Assembly: GCA_009928435.1 (NCBI GenBank)
Contig: JAABNQ010000006.1
Coordinates: 32,829-96,828, forward strand
Length of the DNA: 64,000 nucleotides
Direction: 5' to 3'
Source: Bacillus sp. HF117_J1_D
Lineage (GTDB): Bacteria; Bacillota; Bacilli; Bacillales; Bacillaceae_C
Below, piece after piece: positions 34,556-43,107 of this stretch. The notes below the pieces were generated by a model. That model was not told where the DNA came from and ran no database searches. It saw only the letters and a program-made list of their open reading frames with translations. How positions within the stretch are numbered: position 1 is the stretch's first letter; the number at the start of each line of letters is the position of its first letter. The position numbers and the translations under genes were made by a program.

Positions 34556-34584
34556 TTGACATAATATATATAATCATATATGAT
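34556..34584 (+). promoter_or_regulatory. Promoter and GntR operator of the hpa operon
   Basis: TTGACA (34556-34561), 17-bp spacer, TATGAT (34579-34584). The perfect palindrome ATCATATATGAT (34573-34584) covers the -10 box and matches the motif in the GntR gene's own promoter, so repressor binding would block RNA polymerase. Confidence 0.82.
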
Positions 34585-34642
34585 TTAATTGTTTAGAAAA
34601 TTAATCAGCATTCAAAATAATTTTTTATATAGGAGGATGAAT

Positions 34643-35566
34643 ATGTCGTTTAAAGAAGCAAAAGAAAGACTCAAAGGGTCGATTGCTCCAGTAGTTACTC
34701 CTTTTAATGAAGATGAAAGCCTTGATTTGGAAACGTTTAAAAGTCTGATTGACTGGCAGATTGAAAGTGGAAGCCACGGAATTTCCGTAACAGGAACAAG
34801 CGGTGAGCCCAGCTCCTTGACCACGGATGAAAGAGAGATTGTTATGGAGACTGCAATGAAAGCGGTCGCAGGACGTGTGCCTTTCGTTCCGGGAACAGGA
34901 TCCACGAACCACAACGAAACAATGAGACTTACAAAAGCTGCTCAAGAAATGGGGGCAGACGGTGCCATGGTCATCGTCCCTTATTATAATCGACCAAACC
35001 AACAGGCACTTTATAAGCACTTTAAAACGGTTGCTGACTCTGTTGATATTCCCATCATTTTATACAATATCCCTGGTAGAACAGCAGTAAACCTTGAAGT
35101 TGAAACAATCAAGCGTCTTGCGGAAGACTGCCCGAACATCATTGGAATTAAAGAAGCGAACAAAGATTTTGAACATGTGAACCGTGTGCTCCTAAAAGTG
35201 GGACGCGACTTCAACTTGTATTCCGGAATCGAGCTTCTCTGCTACCCAATGCTTGCAATCGGCGGAGCCGGACACATCAGCGCCACCTCCAACGTTGCAC
35301 CGGGACCTGTAGCTGAAATCTACAATGCATGGGCGGCAGGCGACGTGAAAAAAGCACAAGATATGCACTTTGAAATGATGGAACTGAACGATGTTCTATT
35401 TAAAGATACAAACCCTGCAGTGGCAAAAGCTGCTCTTGGCATGATGGGTAAAATCAAGCCGGTATTGCGCAAACCAATGGATATCCCTTCAGAAGCTCTG
35501 CAAAAAGAACTGCGTGAAGTCCTTGTAAACTATGGAATTGAACTGAAAGACGAAGTGAAGAGCTAA
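34643..35566 (+). CDS. hpaI: DapA-family aldolase acting as HpaI (4-hydroxy-2-oxoheptanedioate aldolase)
   Basis: A 307-aa class I aldolase of the dihydrodipicolinate synthase fold: GTSGEPSSLTTDER, MVIVPYYNRPNQQALYKHF (Tyr of the triad), YNIPGRTAVNL, and Schiff-base Lys in IGIKEANKD. Members of this family found in hpa operons cleave 4-hydroxy-2-oxoheptanedioate to pyruvate and succinate semialdehyde, replacing the unrelated class II HpaI of enterobacteria. True dihydrodipicolinate synthase is less likely given the operon. ATG 34643 follows AGGAGG by six bases. First gene of the operon. Confidence 0.82.
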   Translation: MSFKEAKERLKGSIAPVVTPFNEDESLDLETFKSLIDWQIESGSHGISVTGTSGEPSSLTTDEREIVMETAMKAVAGRVPFVPGTGSTNHNETMRLTKAAQEMGADGAMVIVPYYNRPNQQALYKHFKTVADSVDIPIILYNIPGRTAVNLEVETIKRLAEDCPNIIGIKEANKDFEHVNRVLLKVGRDFNLYSGIELLCYPMLAIGGAGHISATSNVAPGPVAEIYNAWAAGDVKKAQDMHFEMMELNDVLFKDTNPAVAKAALGMMGKIKPVLRKPMDIPSEALQKELREVLVNYGIELKDEVKS

Positions 35567-35724
35567 AAGCGTTTCGAGCTTAATAGGTCTAAATGAAAAA
35601 GCTCATTTTATAGATTAAAAATGTTTTGCACAGCATGGAAAAGTAAGATGACTACAGGATTCGGCTTGCCTTCAGTAAGCCGAAGCTGAAATGGAAGCGG
35701 GAATCTTAAAGGAAGGTGAATATT

Positions 35725-37242
35725 TTGGCACAAAATACAGCAGAACAGACGAGAGTTCGTGAACATACCCAGCAACCTGATATCAGCCTATTTATCAATG
35801 GCGAATTCACAGAGGCCGAGAGCGGGGTCTACTACGATAACCCAAGTCCATTCACAAACGAGAAGATTAACCGTGTAGCAGAGGGAAGAAAAGAAGATAT
35901 AGATAAGGCTGTTCAAGCAGCTAAAAAAGCGTTCAAGGAAGGCCCTTGGGGTAAAATGAAAGTTTCCGAGCGCATGAAATATATTGAAAGAATTGCAGAC
36001 TTGATTGATGAAGAGGCTGAGGAGCTTTCTTATCTGGAGTCGCTGGATACAGGACTTCCAATCGCACAGACACGGAACATGGCGGCGCGTGCTGCGGAGA
36101 ACTTCCGTTTCTACTCTCGCATGGTGCAAATAAAACTGCACGGGGAAGCTTACATGCAAGGAAGCGAATTCGTCAACTACACAGTGTATAATCCGCTCGG
36201 TGTTGTCGGATTGATCACGCCATGGAATGCCCCATTCATGTTAACAACATGGAAAGTTGCCCCAGCGCTTGCGACTGGGAACACAGTTGTTTTAAAACCG
36301 GCAGAGCTTTCACCGCTTACAGCAAATAAACTGGCTGAAATCATTCAGAAAGCAGGGCTCCCTGAAGGTGTATTCAATATTGTTCACGGATTTGGGGAAA
36401 CAGCAGGAGCTTCACTTGTAGCTCATCCTGATGTGGAGGCAATTTCTTTCACAGGGGAAACAGTAACAGGATCCATCATTATAAAAAATTCAGCTGACAC
36501 GTTGAAGAAGACTTCTATGGAGCTTGGCGGGAAATCACCGTTGATCGTCTTTGACGATGCCGATTTTGACCGTGCTCTTGATGCGGCTGTATGGGGATTG
36601 TTCTCTTTTAACGGAGAACGTTGCACAGCTAACTCTAGAGTGTTCTTGCATAAGAACGTCAAAGATAAATTTGTCAATGCTCTAAAAGAAAGAGTACAAA
36701 ATATCAAAGTCGGAGATCCGATGGATTCTTCTACCCAATTGGGACCACTTATTGATAAAGGCCACTTTGAAAAAGTGAAAAGTTATATTGAAATTGCCAA
36801 AGAAGAGGGCTGCGAAGTCATCCAAGGTACAGTTCCAGAGGAGTTCAAAGCCGGAAACTATGTACCTCCAACACTGCTCTTAAATGCTACAAACGATATG
36901 AGAGTTGCACAGGAAGAAATTTTCGGACCGATTATGGCTGTCATTGAATTTGAAACAGAAGAAGAAGTGATCGCAGCAGCAAACGACGTCAAATATGGGC
37001 TTGCGGGCTATGTTTGGACGAATGACATCAAGCGAGGACATCGCGTAGCGCAAGCAGTAGAAGCAGGAATGCTGTGGATCAATGCCCAAAACGTACGCGA
37101 TCTCAGAATCCCATTCGGAGGGACGAAAGCCAGCGGTATCGGGCGTGAAGGTGGCCATTATGCCATCTTGGAATTTTATACAGAACCGAAAGTCATTCAT
37201 GTCGCCATCGGCGATCACCACATACCTCAATTTGGGAAATAA
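35725..37242 (+). CDS. hpaE: 5-carboxymethyl-2-hydroxymuconate semialdehyde dehydrogenase
   Basis: NAD-dependent ALDH of 505 aa, third step of homoprotocatechuate breakdown. Catalytic Glu in SMELGGKSPLIVFDDADFD, catalytic Cys in FNGERCTANSR, C-terminal IPFGGTKASGIGREGGHYA. The TTG at 35725 is preceded by GGAAGGTG at normal spacing; a GTG at 35716 lies within that site. A hairpin (TTCGGCTT/AAGCCGAA, about 35660-35688) without a T tract lies between it and the aldolase gene. Confidence 0.92.
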   Translation: MAQNTAEQTRVREHTQQPDISLFINGEFTEAESGVYYDNPSPFTNEKINRVAEGRKEDIDKAVQAAKKAFKEGPWGKMKVSERMKYIERIADLIDEEAEELSYLESLDTGLPIAQTRNMAARAAENFRFYSRMVQIKLHGEAYMQGSEFVNYTVYNPLGVVGLITPWNAPFMLTTWKVAPALATGNTVVLKPAELSPLTANKLAEIIQKAGLPEGVFNIVHGFGETAGASLVAHPDVEAISFTGETVTGSIIIKNSADTLKKTSMELGGKSPLIVFDDADFDRALDAAVWGLFSFNGERCTANSRVFLHKNVKDKFVNALKERVQNIKVGDPMDSSTQLGPLIDKGHFEKVKSYIEIAKEEGCEVIQGTVPEEFKAGNYVPPTLLLNATNDMRVAQEEIFGPIMAVIEFETEEEVIAAANDVKYGLAGYVWTNDIKRGHRVAQAVEAGMLWINAQNVRDLRIPFGGTKASGIGREGGHYAILEFYTEPKVIHVAIGDHHIPQFGK

Positions 37243-37263
37243 TGATAAGGAGAGTGAATCTAA

Positions 37264-38739
37264 ATGCCAGCAAAAACAGGGAAAGAATACTTAGAACGAC
37301 TAAAAAAAGCAAACAATAACATTTACATTCATGGAGAAAGAGTTGACGACGTAACGGAGCACCCTGCATTCCAGGGCGTAACAAAATCGATGGCAAGATT
37401 GTATGACCTGCAATATGAAAAGCCTGAGAAAATGCTCTATACTTCACCAACAACTGGAAACAAAGTCGGCATGACTTATAAAATCCCCGAAACAATTGAT
37501 GATTTGATTGCACGCCGCGAGGCCATTCAAGAGTGGGCTCGTACTTCAGGAGGGATGATGGGACGCGCTCCAGACTATATGAATGCCGAAATCATGGCAA
37601 CTGGTGCTGCAGCTGACTTCTTCGCTGAAGCAGATCCCCGATTTGCTGAAAATTCAAGAAAATACTATGAATATGCTCGGGAAAATGACTTGAGCTTAAC
37701 GCATACCTTGATCCATCCGCAAGTTAACCGTGCAAAAGCGCAAGCAGAACAGAAAGATGCGAACGTTGCCCTCCATCTTGTGGAAAAAAGAAGCGATGGA
37801 ATCATTGTGGACGGTGTCCGTTTGCTGGCAACACAAGGCGGCATCACAGACGAATTAATCGTCTTTCCGTCCACTGTGAACAGATCTGATACGAAAGACG
37901 ACCCATATTCTCTAGCATTTGCCATTCCGAACAATACGGAAGGCTTGAAATTCCTTAGCCGTGAGGCGTTTGATTATGGCAAGTCGAGCTGGGATCATCC
38001 ACTTGCTTCCCGCTTTGAAGAAGGGGACGCGATCGTATCATTTGATAACGTATTTGTCCCTTGGGAACGCGTATTCGTTTGCGGAAACGCCAGCCTTTGC
38101 AATAGGACTTTCAAAGAAACAAACGCTGTTGTCCATATGTCACACCAAGTTGTTTCTAAGAACATCGTGAAAACAGAGTTCATTCTTGGTGTTGCCCTTA
38201 GCATCATGGATGCCATCGGAATCGATCAATTCCAGCACGTACAGGATAAGGGTGCTGAAATTATGCTCGTACTCGAAACAATGCGCTCACATATGTACAA
38301 AGCAGAGCATAATGCACAAATCGATAAATGGGGCATGATGACGCCTGACTTTGCGGCACTTGATGCAGCACGGAACTGGTATCCACGTATCTATCCACGC
38401 CTTGTTGAAATCGTCCGTATCCTTGGCGCATCCGGTTTGATGGGAATACCGACACAGTCTGACTTCGAAAATGAAGATATCGGAGCGATTCTTGACCGCG
38501 GACTTCAAGGCAAAAACCTTAATGGTTACGAACGTGTCCAACTGTTCAGATTGGCATGGGATATGACTTTGAGTGCATTCGGTGCAAGGCAGGCACACTA
38601 TGAGTACTACTTCTTTGGCGATCCGATTCGCATGGGTATGACATACTTCGATGGTTATGAAAAGGACCAATATAAAGATTTCATCTCAGAGTTCCTGAAA
38701 AAGGAACCTTCCTCCAAACCGCATTTTATCAAAGCATAA
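37264..38739 (+). CDS. hpaB: 4-hydroxyphenylacetate 3-monooxygenase, oxygenase component
   Basis: FADH2-dependent hydroxylase that turns 4-hydroxyphenylacetate into 3,4-dihydroxyphenylacetate. The 491-aa product has family-typical blocks: ERVDDVTEHPAFQGVTKSMARLYDLQYE, RSDGIIVDGVRLLATQGGITDELIVFPS, FDNVFVPWERVFVCGN, and the C-terminal GARQAHYEYYFFGDPIRMG. ATG 37264 follows AAGGAGAG. The reduced flavin must come from HpaC, encoded two genes downstream. Confidence 0.95.
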   Translation: MPAKTGKEYLERLKKANNNIYIHGERVDDVTEHPAFQGVTKSMARLYDLQYEKPEKMLYTSPTTGNKVGMTYKIPETIDDLIARREAIQEWARTSGGMMGRAPDYMNAEIMATGAAADFFAEADPRFAENSRKYYEYARENDLSLTHTLIHPQVNRAKAQAEQKDANVALHLVEKRSDGIIVDGVRLLATQGGITDELIVFPSTVNRSDTKDDPYSLAFAIPNNTEGLKFLSREAFDYGKSSWDHPLASRFEEGDAIVSFDNVFVPWERVFVCGNASLCNRTFKETNAVVHMSHQVVSKNIVKTEFILGVALSIMDAIGIDQFQHVQDKGAEIMLVLETMRSHMYKAEHNAQIDKWGMMTPDFAALDAARNWYPRIYPRLVEIVRILGASGLMGIPTQSDFENEDIGAILDRGLQGKNLNGYERVQLFRLAWDMTLSAFGARQAHYEYYFFGDPIRMGMTYFDGYEKDQYKDFISEFLKKEPSSKPHFIKA

Positions 38740-38752
38740 GGAGGCAAGTCTG

Positions 38753-39736
38753 ATGGACTTTAATATCATTCGTTGCGCGCGTACAGTCCTACATGTAACT
38801 GACCTAGAAGCATCCAGAAAATTTTATGTTGATATTCTCGGTTTTATTGAAACAGAATCAGATTCAGGGAACCTGTATTTAAGAGGATTGGAAGAACATA
38901 ATCATCACAGCATCCATTTGAAAAAAGCTGAAAAGCCGGCTGTGGAAGCCCTTGGCTATAAAGTGGCTTCTGATGATGACCTGGATGCGCTGGATACATT
39001 TTTTACAGCAAAAGGATTTCAGACGAAATGGTTGAAAGCAGGAGAACAACATGCCCTGGGACGTACACTTCGTGTGCAGGACGTCTCGGGCCTGCCTCTT
39101 GAATTCTTTGCCAAAATGGATCATGTGGAGCGTCTCCTTCAGCGTTATGACCTGTATAAAGGAGCGCGCGTTCAAAGAATCGACCATTTTAATTGCATAG
39201 TAGAAGATGTGGAAAAGGCACAGGACTTTTACATGAAAGATTTGGGCTTTGCCTGCTCGGAGTATACGGATACGAAAGAAGGCAAAGTATGGGCAACCTG
39301 GCTGCATCGCAAACAGACTGTTCATGACCAGGCATTTATGAACGGCGTAGGTCCGCGACTGCACCATATCGGATTCTGGCTTCCTGATCCACTTGCTTTG
39401 ATCCATGCGTGCGATGTGCTGGCAGCTTCCGGGTACGGAAAAAGCATTGAGAGAGGGCCAGGACGTCATGGATTGTCCAACGCATTTTTCTTGTACTTGA
39501 GAGATCCAGATGGACATCGGATTGAGTTTTACAGCGGTGACTATTTGACAAGTGACCCAGATTTCAAACCAATCCGCTGGGATATCGATGACCCGATGCG
39601 TCAGACATTCTGGGGGCATGCAGCGCCAGATAGCTGGTTCAACGAAGCGTCTATAGTCTTGGATGTCAACAGCGGCAAAGAAGTGCCGACGAAGAAGCCG
39701 AAACTTGCTCAGCGCAAGCCTGAGTTTGTGATATGA
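38753..39736 (+). CDS. hpaD: 3,4-dihydroxyphenylacetate 2,3-dioxygenase
   Basis: Ring-cleaving extradiol dioxygenase of 327 aa, type I (VOC fold). Two VOC domains are visible: residues about 1-125 (CARTVLHVTDLEASRKFYVDILGF) and 140-290 (RIDHFNCIVEDVEKAQDFYMKDLGF). Metal ligands: His in RIDHFN, His in RLHHIGFWL, Glu in HRIEFYSGDY. ATG 38753 follows GGAGGCAAG. It opens homoprotocatechuate to the semialdehyde used by HpaE. Confidence 0.95.
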   Translation: MDFNIIRCARTVLHVTDLEASRKFYVDILGFIETESDSGNLYLRGLEEHNHHSIHLKKAEKPAVEALGYKVASDDDLDALDTFFTAKGFQTKWLKAGEQHALGRTLRVQDVSGLPLEFFAKMDHVERLLQRYDLYKGARVQRIDHFNCIVEDVEKAQDFYMKDLGFACSEYTDTKEGKVWATWLHRKQTVHDQAFMNGVGPRLHHIGFWLPDPLALIHACDVLAASGYGKSIERGPGRHGLSNAFFLYLRDPDGHRIEFYSGDYLTSDPDFKPIRWDIDDPMRQTFWGHAAPDSWFNEASIVLDVNSGKEVPTKKPKLAQRKPEFVI

Positions 39737-39771
39737 AACATAGAGAAAAAGAAAAAAAGGGGGAGAGCGGA

Positions 39772-40230
39772 ATGGACGATCGTCTGTTTAGAACAGCAAT
39801 GGGGAAATTCGCAACGGGAGTTACAGTCATTACAACAAAGATTGGGGAAAATGTTCACGGCATGACAGCCAACGCATTTATGTCAGTGTCCCTGAACCCG
39901 AAGCTCGTCCTCATTTCCATCGGAGAAAAGGCGAACATGAACCAACTCATCAAAGAATCAGGAAAATTTGCCGTCAGTGTGTTAAATGAGGGACAGCAGG
40001 ACCTGTCTGCATATTTTGCTGGCCAGATCAAAGAAGAAAGAGACGTGGGGTTCGATACATTTAACGAAATGCCAGTCATCAAAGATGCGCTTGTGAACCT
40101 GACGTGCAATGTGCATGAATCCGTGATTGCAGGAGATCACACACTATATATTGGCGAAGTGACTGACCTTCGCGTGACAGATGGAGAAGCGCTCGGATTC
40201 TTCGAGGGTAAATATAGAAAAGTTGTTTAA
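39772..40230 (+). CDS. hpaC: Flavin reductase component of 4-HPA monooxygenase
   Basis: NAD(P)H:flavin oxidoreductase of 152 aa, supplying reduced flavin to HpaB. Family features: MGKFATGVTVITTKIGENVHGMTANAFMSVSLNPKLVLISI and the C-terminal HTLYIGEVTDL. ATG 39772 follows GGGGGAGAG; the longer frame from 39733 overlaps hpaD and lacks a site. The TAA stop lies in the first bases of structured repeat copy G. Confidence 0.92.
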   Translation: MDDRLFRTAMGKFATGVTVITTKIGENVHGMTANAFMSVSLNPKLVLISIGEKANMNQLIKESGKFAVSVLNEGQQDLSAYFAGQIKEERDVGFDTFNEMPVIKDALVNLTCNVHESVIAGDHTLYIGEVTDLRVTDGEALGFFEGKYRKVV

Positions 40231-40377
40231 CTTCATTCAGCAGAAGTCCCCACTTCTGCAAGTGGTATTGGTATCCCATTAGTGGGGGGTGAATCAAGTT
40301 AGAGCTTCCGGTTTAGAGGAAATTTATCGAGCGAAGCTCGATAAAATCTGGGCGCAAATACGCAAGGCGCATTTGAT
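40225..40377 (+). repeat. Structured element, copy G (shortened, ~150 bp)
   Basis: Carries an internal deletion around the middle helices but keeps CCACTT/AAGTGG and a perfect TATCGAGC-gaa-GCTCGATA hairpin. It supplies the stop codon of hpaC. Confidence 0.86.
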
Positions 40378-40382
40378 AAGGG

Positions 40383-40422
40383 GTCCCGCCCGTCTTCATG
40401 ATTTTTCGGAAGACGGACGGGA
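40383..40422. other. Strong hairpin inside the hpa operon
   Basis: CCCGCCCGTCTTC pairs with GAAGACGGACGGG around a 13-nt loop. There is no T run on the + strand, so it may be an mRNA-stability or processing element rather than a terminator. Confidence 0.55.
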
Positions 40423-40460
40423 TGTTTCTGGTGGTAAAGCGGGAGAGGATTTTGAAATTT

Positions 40461-40891
40461 GGATAGTAATTCAGGAATTTGGATAGTATTTCTGAAATCC
40501 GGATAGTATTTCAGAAAATTGGATAGTAATTCAAGAATCCGGACAGTATTTCTGAAATCCGGACAGTAATTCCGAAATCCGGACAGTATTTCTGAAATCC
40601 GGACAGTAATTCCGAAATCTGGATAGTATTTTTGAAATCCGGATAGTAATTCAAGAATCCGGATAGTAATTCCGAAATCCGGATAGTAATTCAGGAATTT
40701 GGATAGTAATTCCGGAACCTGGACAGTATTTCTGGAATCCAGACAGTATTTCCGGAATCTGGATAGTATTTCAGAAATTTGGATAGTATTTCTGCAATTT
40801 GGACAGTATTTCCGAAATCCGGATAGTAATTCCGAAATCCGTACAGTAATTCCGAAATCCAGATAGTATTTCCGCAAAACCGGATAGTATT
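40461..40891 (+). repeat. 20-bp tandem repeat array 2 (21 exact-length units)
   Basis: Twenty-one consecutive units of exactly 20 bp (40461-40880), consensus GGATAGTATTTCTGAAATCC with A/T and C/T variants, then one offset unit. It lies in the 765-bp gap between hpaC and hpaG and so is probably transcribed with the operon. The frames that stay open through it (for example 40299-41105 on the minus strand) merely reflect the lack of stop codons in the unit. Confidence 0.97.
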
Positions 40892-40994
40892 CTCTTTCAT
40901 ACTGAATTGTATCGTTCAGGGCACCGCCCCCTTTTTCCAATAAATGGACAGACCCTGATAAAAGATTTTCCACCAAAAAACGAGGAGTGAGAAC

Positions 40995-41789
40995 ATGAAT
41001 CGAGTAAAAGCGAGCCTCCATGGGCTTGGCGTTTGGGATGAGATCCAGGTGGATCCTGCTGAAGCAACGGTTGAATGGCGTGGTCAAAAACGGTCTATTA
41101 CACACGTATCCTGGAATCCTCCTGTAACCGGAACCGTTTATGGCGTGCTGCTGAACTACCAGGGAGAATACAATGAATTAAAAGAGCAATTCAATGAGGC
41201 ACCATATAAACAGCCTCCGAAGGCTCCAATTTTATATATCAAGCCTGCGAACACATTGTCAGGCTGTAATCAGCCAATTCCGCTTCCGAAAGGGGAGGAA
41301 GAGCTTGTGGTTGGTGCAGCGCTTGCGGTCGTAATTGGAAAAACAGCTACTCGCATCAAGGCGAAAGATGCGTACGAATACATTGAAGGATATACGATTG
41401 CGAATGATGTCAGCATTCCTCATGAAAGCTATTATCGCCCTGCCATCAAGCAGAAGGCGCGTGACGGATTCTGCCCAGTCGGGCCGTGGATCGTTTCCCA
41501 GGACGACGTGACGGACCCGGGGCAGTTGGAAACCCGCGTGTATATTAATGGAGAATTGAAGCAGCAAAATCATACAAAGAATCTGATTCGCTCAATTTCG
41601 ACTTTACTAGAAGACGTGACCGAATTTATGACTCTTCGAAAAGGCGATGTCTTGCTTGTTGGTGTTCCAGAACAGCCACCGCGCGTAAAAGACGGTGATG
41701 AAATCCGCATTGAAATTGATGGAATCGGCGTTTTGGTGAACCAGGTTGTATCTGAGGAAAAGCTGGCTGAAGGAGGTCATGCATTATGA
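40995..41789 (+). CDS. hpaG1: FAH-family isomerase/decarboxylase of the hpa pathway, first half
   Basis: Fumarylacetoacetate hydrolase fold, 264 aa: ILYIKPANTLSG, ELVVGAALAVVIGKTATRI, YIEGYTIANDVSIPHESYYRPAIKQKARDGFCPVGPW. It corresponds to the N-terminal half of enterobacterial HpaG (5-oxopent-3-ene-1,2,5-tricarboxylate decarboxylase / 2-hydroxyhepta-2,4-dienedioate isomerase). ATG 40995 follows CGAGGAGTG. It overlaps the second-half gene by 4 bp, so the two subunits are made together. Confidence 0.88.
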   Translation: MNRVKASLHGLGVWDEIQVDPAEATVEWRGQKRSITHVSWNPPVTGTVYGVLLNYQGEYNELKEQFNEAPYKQPPKAPILYIKPANTLSGCNQPIPLPKGEEELVVGAALAVVIGKTATRIKAKDAYEYIEGYTIANDVSIPHESYYRPAIKQKARDGFCPVGPWIVSQDDVTDPGQLETRVYINGELKQQNHTKNLIRSISTLLEDVTEFMTLRKGDVLLVGVPEQPPRVKDGDEIRIEIDGIGVLVNQVVSEEKLAEGGHAL

Positions 41790-42571
41790 AACAGGCACGG
41801 GTAGCTTGCTTTGGTGCAGTGCACGATGCTGTTGAAAAAGATGGGAAGCTTGAACTTTTGGATGGCCGGATTGTTTCTGAAGATGAGGTTGTCTGGCTTC
41901 CGCCAATCGAACCGAGAACCACGTTTGTTCTAGCGTTGAATTATTCCGACCATGCCGGCGAGCTTGCTTTTAAAGCTCCTGAAGAGCCACTCGTCTTTTT
42001 AAAGGGGCCGAATGCATTCATTGGCCACAATGCACAGACACGACGGCCGGCAGACGTTACATACATGCACTATGAGTGCGAGCTGGCAGTTGTAATCGGG
42101 AAAAAGGCCAAAAATGTGAAACGTGAAAATGCCTACGACTACGTCAAAGGCTATACCATCGCAAACGACTACGCCCTCCGGGACTATCTTGAAAATTATT
42201 ATCGTCCCAATCTTCGGGTGAAAAACCGCGACACATGTACACCTTTGGGGCCGTGGTTCGTGGATGCAGCAGATATCGAAGATCCAATGAACCTAAAGCT
42301 TCGTACTTATGTGAATGGAGACCTGAAGCAGGAAGGAACTACAAAGGATATGATTTTCGACGTTTCTTACCTGATTGAGTACCTGAGCAGCTTCATGACA
42401 TTAGATGAAAATGACATCATTTTAACGGGAACACCGAAAGGAACAGTGGATGTTGTTCCTGGTGATGAAGTCATCACAGAAGTTGAAGGGCTGGGCCAAC
42501 TGAAAAATACCATTGTTGGGGATGAAGTTTTTTCCATCAAAAGCAGCTCTGGAAAAAGCGCAGTCAAATAA
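41786..42571 (+). CDS. hpaG2: FAH-family isomerase/decarboxylase of the hpa pathway, second half
   Basis: Second fumarylacetoacetate hydrolase-fold subunit, 261 aa: FLKGPNAFIGHNAQTRRP, MHYECELAVVIGKKAKNV (metal-binding Glu pair region), YVKGYTIANDYALRDYLENYYRPNLRVKNRDTCTPLGPWF. It matches the C-terminal half of HpaG and decarboxylates the tricarboxylate intermediate. In other bacteria the two halves are fused; here they are separate, adjacent and overlapping. Confidence 0.9.
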   Translation: MKQARVACFGAVHDAVEKDGKLELLDGRIVSEDEVVWLPPIEPRTTFVLALNYSDHAGELAFKAPEEPLVFLKGPNAFIGHNAQTRRPADVTYMHYECELAVVIGKKAKNVKRENAYDYVKGYTIANDYALRDYLENYYRPNLRVKNRDTCTPLGPWFVDAADIEDPMNLKLRTYVNGDLKQEGTTKDMIFDVSYLIEYLSSFMTLDENDIILTGTPKGTVDVVPGDEVITEVEGLGQLKNTIVGDEVFSIKSSSGKSAVK

Positions 42572-42590
42572 ATGAGGAGGTGGATTAGAG

Positions 42591-42974
42591 TTGCCTCATG
42601 TCATTGTTGAATACACGGACAATATTAAAGAAGAAGCCCAAATAGGTGCTCTGTTGAATAAAATAAATCAGTCGCTCATTGATAGCGGCGGCGTGTTTCC
42701 GATTGCGGGAATTCGTTCACGGGCCATCGAATTGAAGGATTATGTTGTCGCGGATGGGTCGGAAGACGATGCGTTTGTTCATGTTGCATTGAAAATCGGT
42801 GGCGGCCGTTCTGAACAAGAACTGACGGCAGCATGCGACAAACTGTTTGAAATGATTAAAGACCATTTTGCTGACCTGTTTGCAAAAAGGTATCTTGCTT
42901 TATCCATGGAGGTAGAAGAATTTTCAAGACCTACCTATAAACAGAATAATATCCATAAGCGGTATAAAAAATAG
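42591..42974 (+). CDS. hpaF: 5-carboxymethyl-2-hydroxymuconate delta-isomerase
   Basis: Tautomerase-superfamily enzyme of 127 aa. The start is TTG at 42591 (after GAGGAGGTG), which gives Met-Pro; removal of Met exposes the catalytic Pro1. HVIVEYTDNIKEEAQIGALLNKINQSLIDSGGVFPIAGIRSRA and GGGRSEQELTAACDKLFEMIKDHF fit the family. Last gene of the hpa operon. No hydratase (hpaH) or aromatic acid permease gene follows. Confidence 0.9.
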   Translation: MPHVIVEYTDNIKEEAQIGALLNKINQSLIDSGGVFPIAGIRSRAIELKDYVVADGSEDDAFVHVALKIGGGRSEQELTAACDKLFEMIKDHFADLFAKRYLALSMEVEEFSRPTYKQNNIHKRYKK

Positions 42975-42989
42975 AGTTGAGTAAGGTTG

Positions 42990-43033
42990 GAGCGCAGGCA
43001 GCTGAAATGGCGGCCCTGCGCTCTATTTTTTAT
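42990..43033 (+). terminator. Terminator of the hpa operon
   Basis: GAGCGCAGG pairs with CCTGCGCTC, followed by TATTTTTTAT. Confidence 0.9.
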
Positions 43034-43072
43034 CAAGCCTCCAAACATCAAAATCACATTGGATTGCAGTTA

Positions 43073-43104
43073 AAAAGACCGACTGCGTGACAACAGCCGG
43101 TCTT
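43073..43104 (-). terminator. Terminator of the second BCCT gene
   Basis: On the minus strand AAAGACCGGCTG pairs with CAGTCGGTCTTT plus a T run. It faces the hpa terminator between convergent genes. Confidence 0.88.
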
Positions 43105-43107
43105 TAC

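Noticed and set aside
34643-35566. Dihydrodipicolinate synthase (dapA) for lysine and dipicolinate synthesis
   Set aside because: The gene is first in the hpa operon with its GntR-controlled promoter; the HpaI role fits better, although the fold is the same.
40299-41105. 268-aa minus-strand reading frame through array 2 (also 144-335 and the long extension of nadA from 51116)
   Set aside because: It consists mostly of repeat units that lack stop codons in every phase; there is no credible ribosome site, and it overlaps a real gene or spacer.
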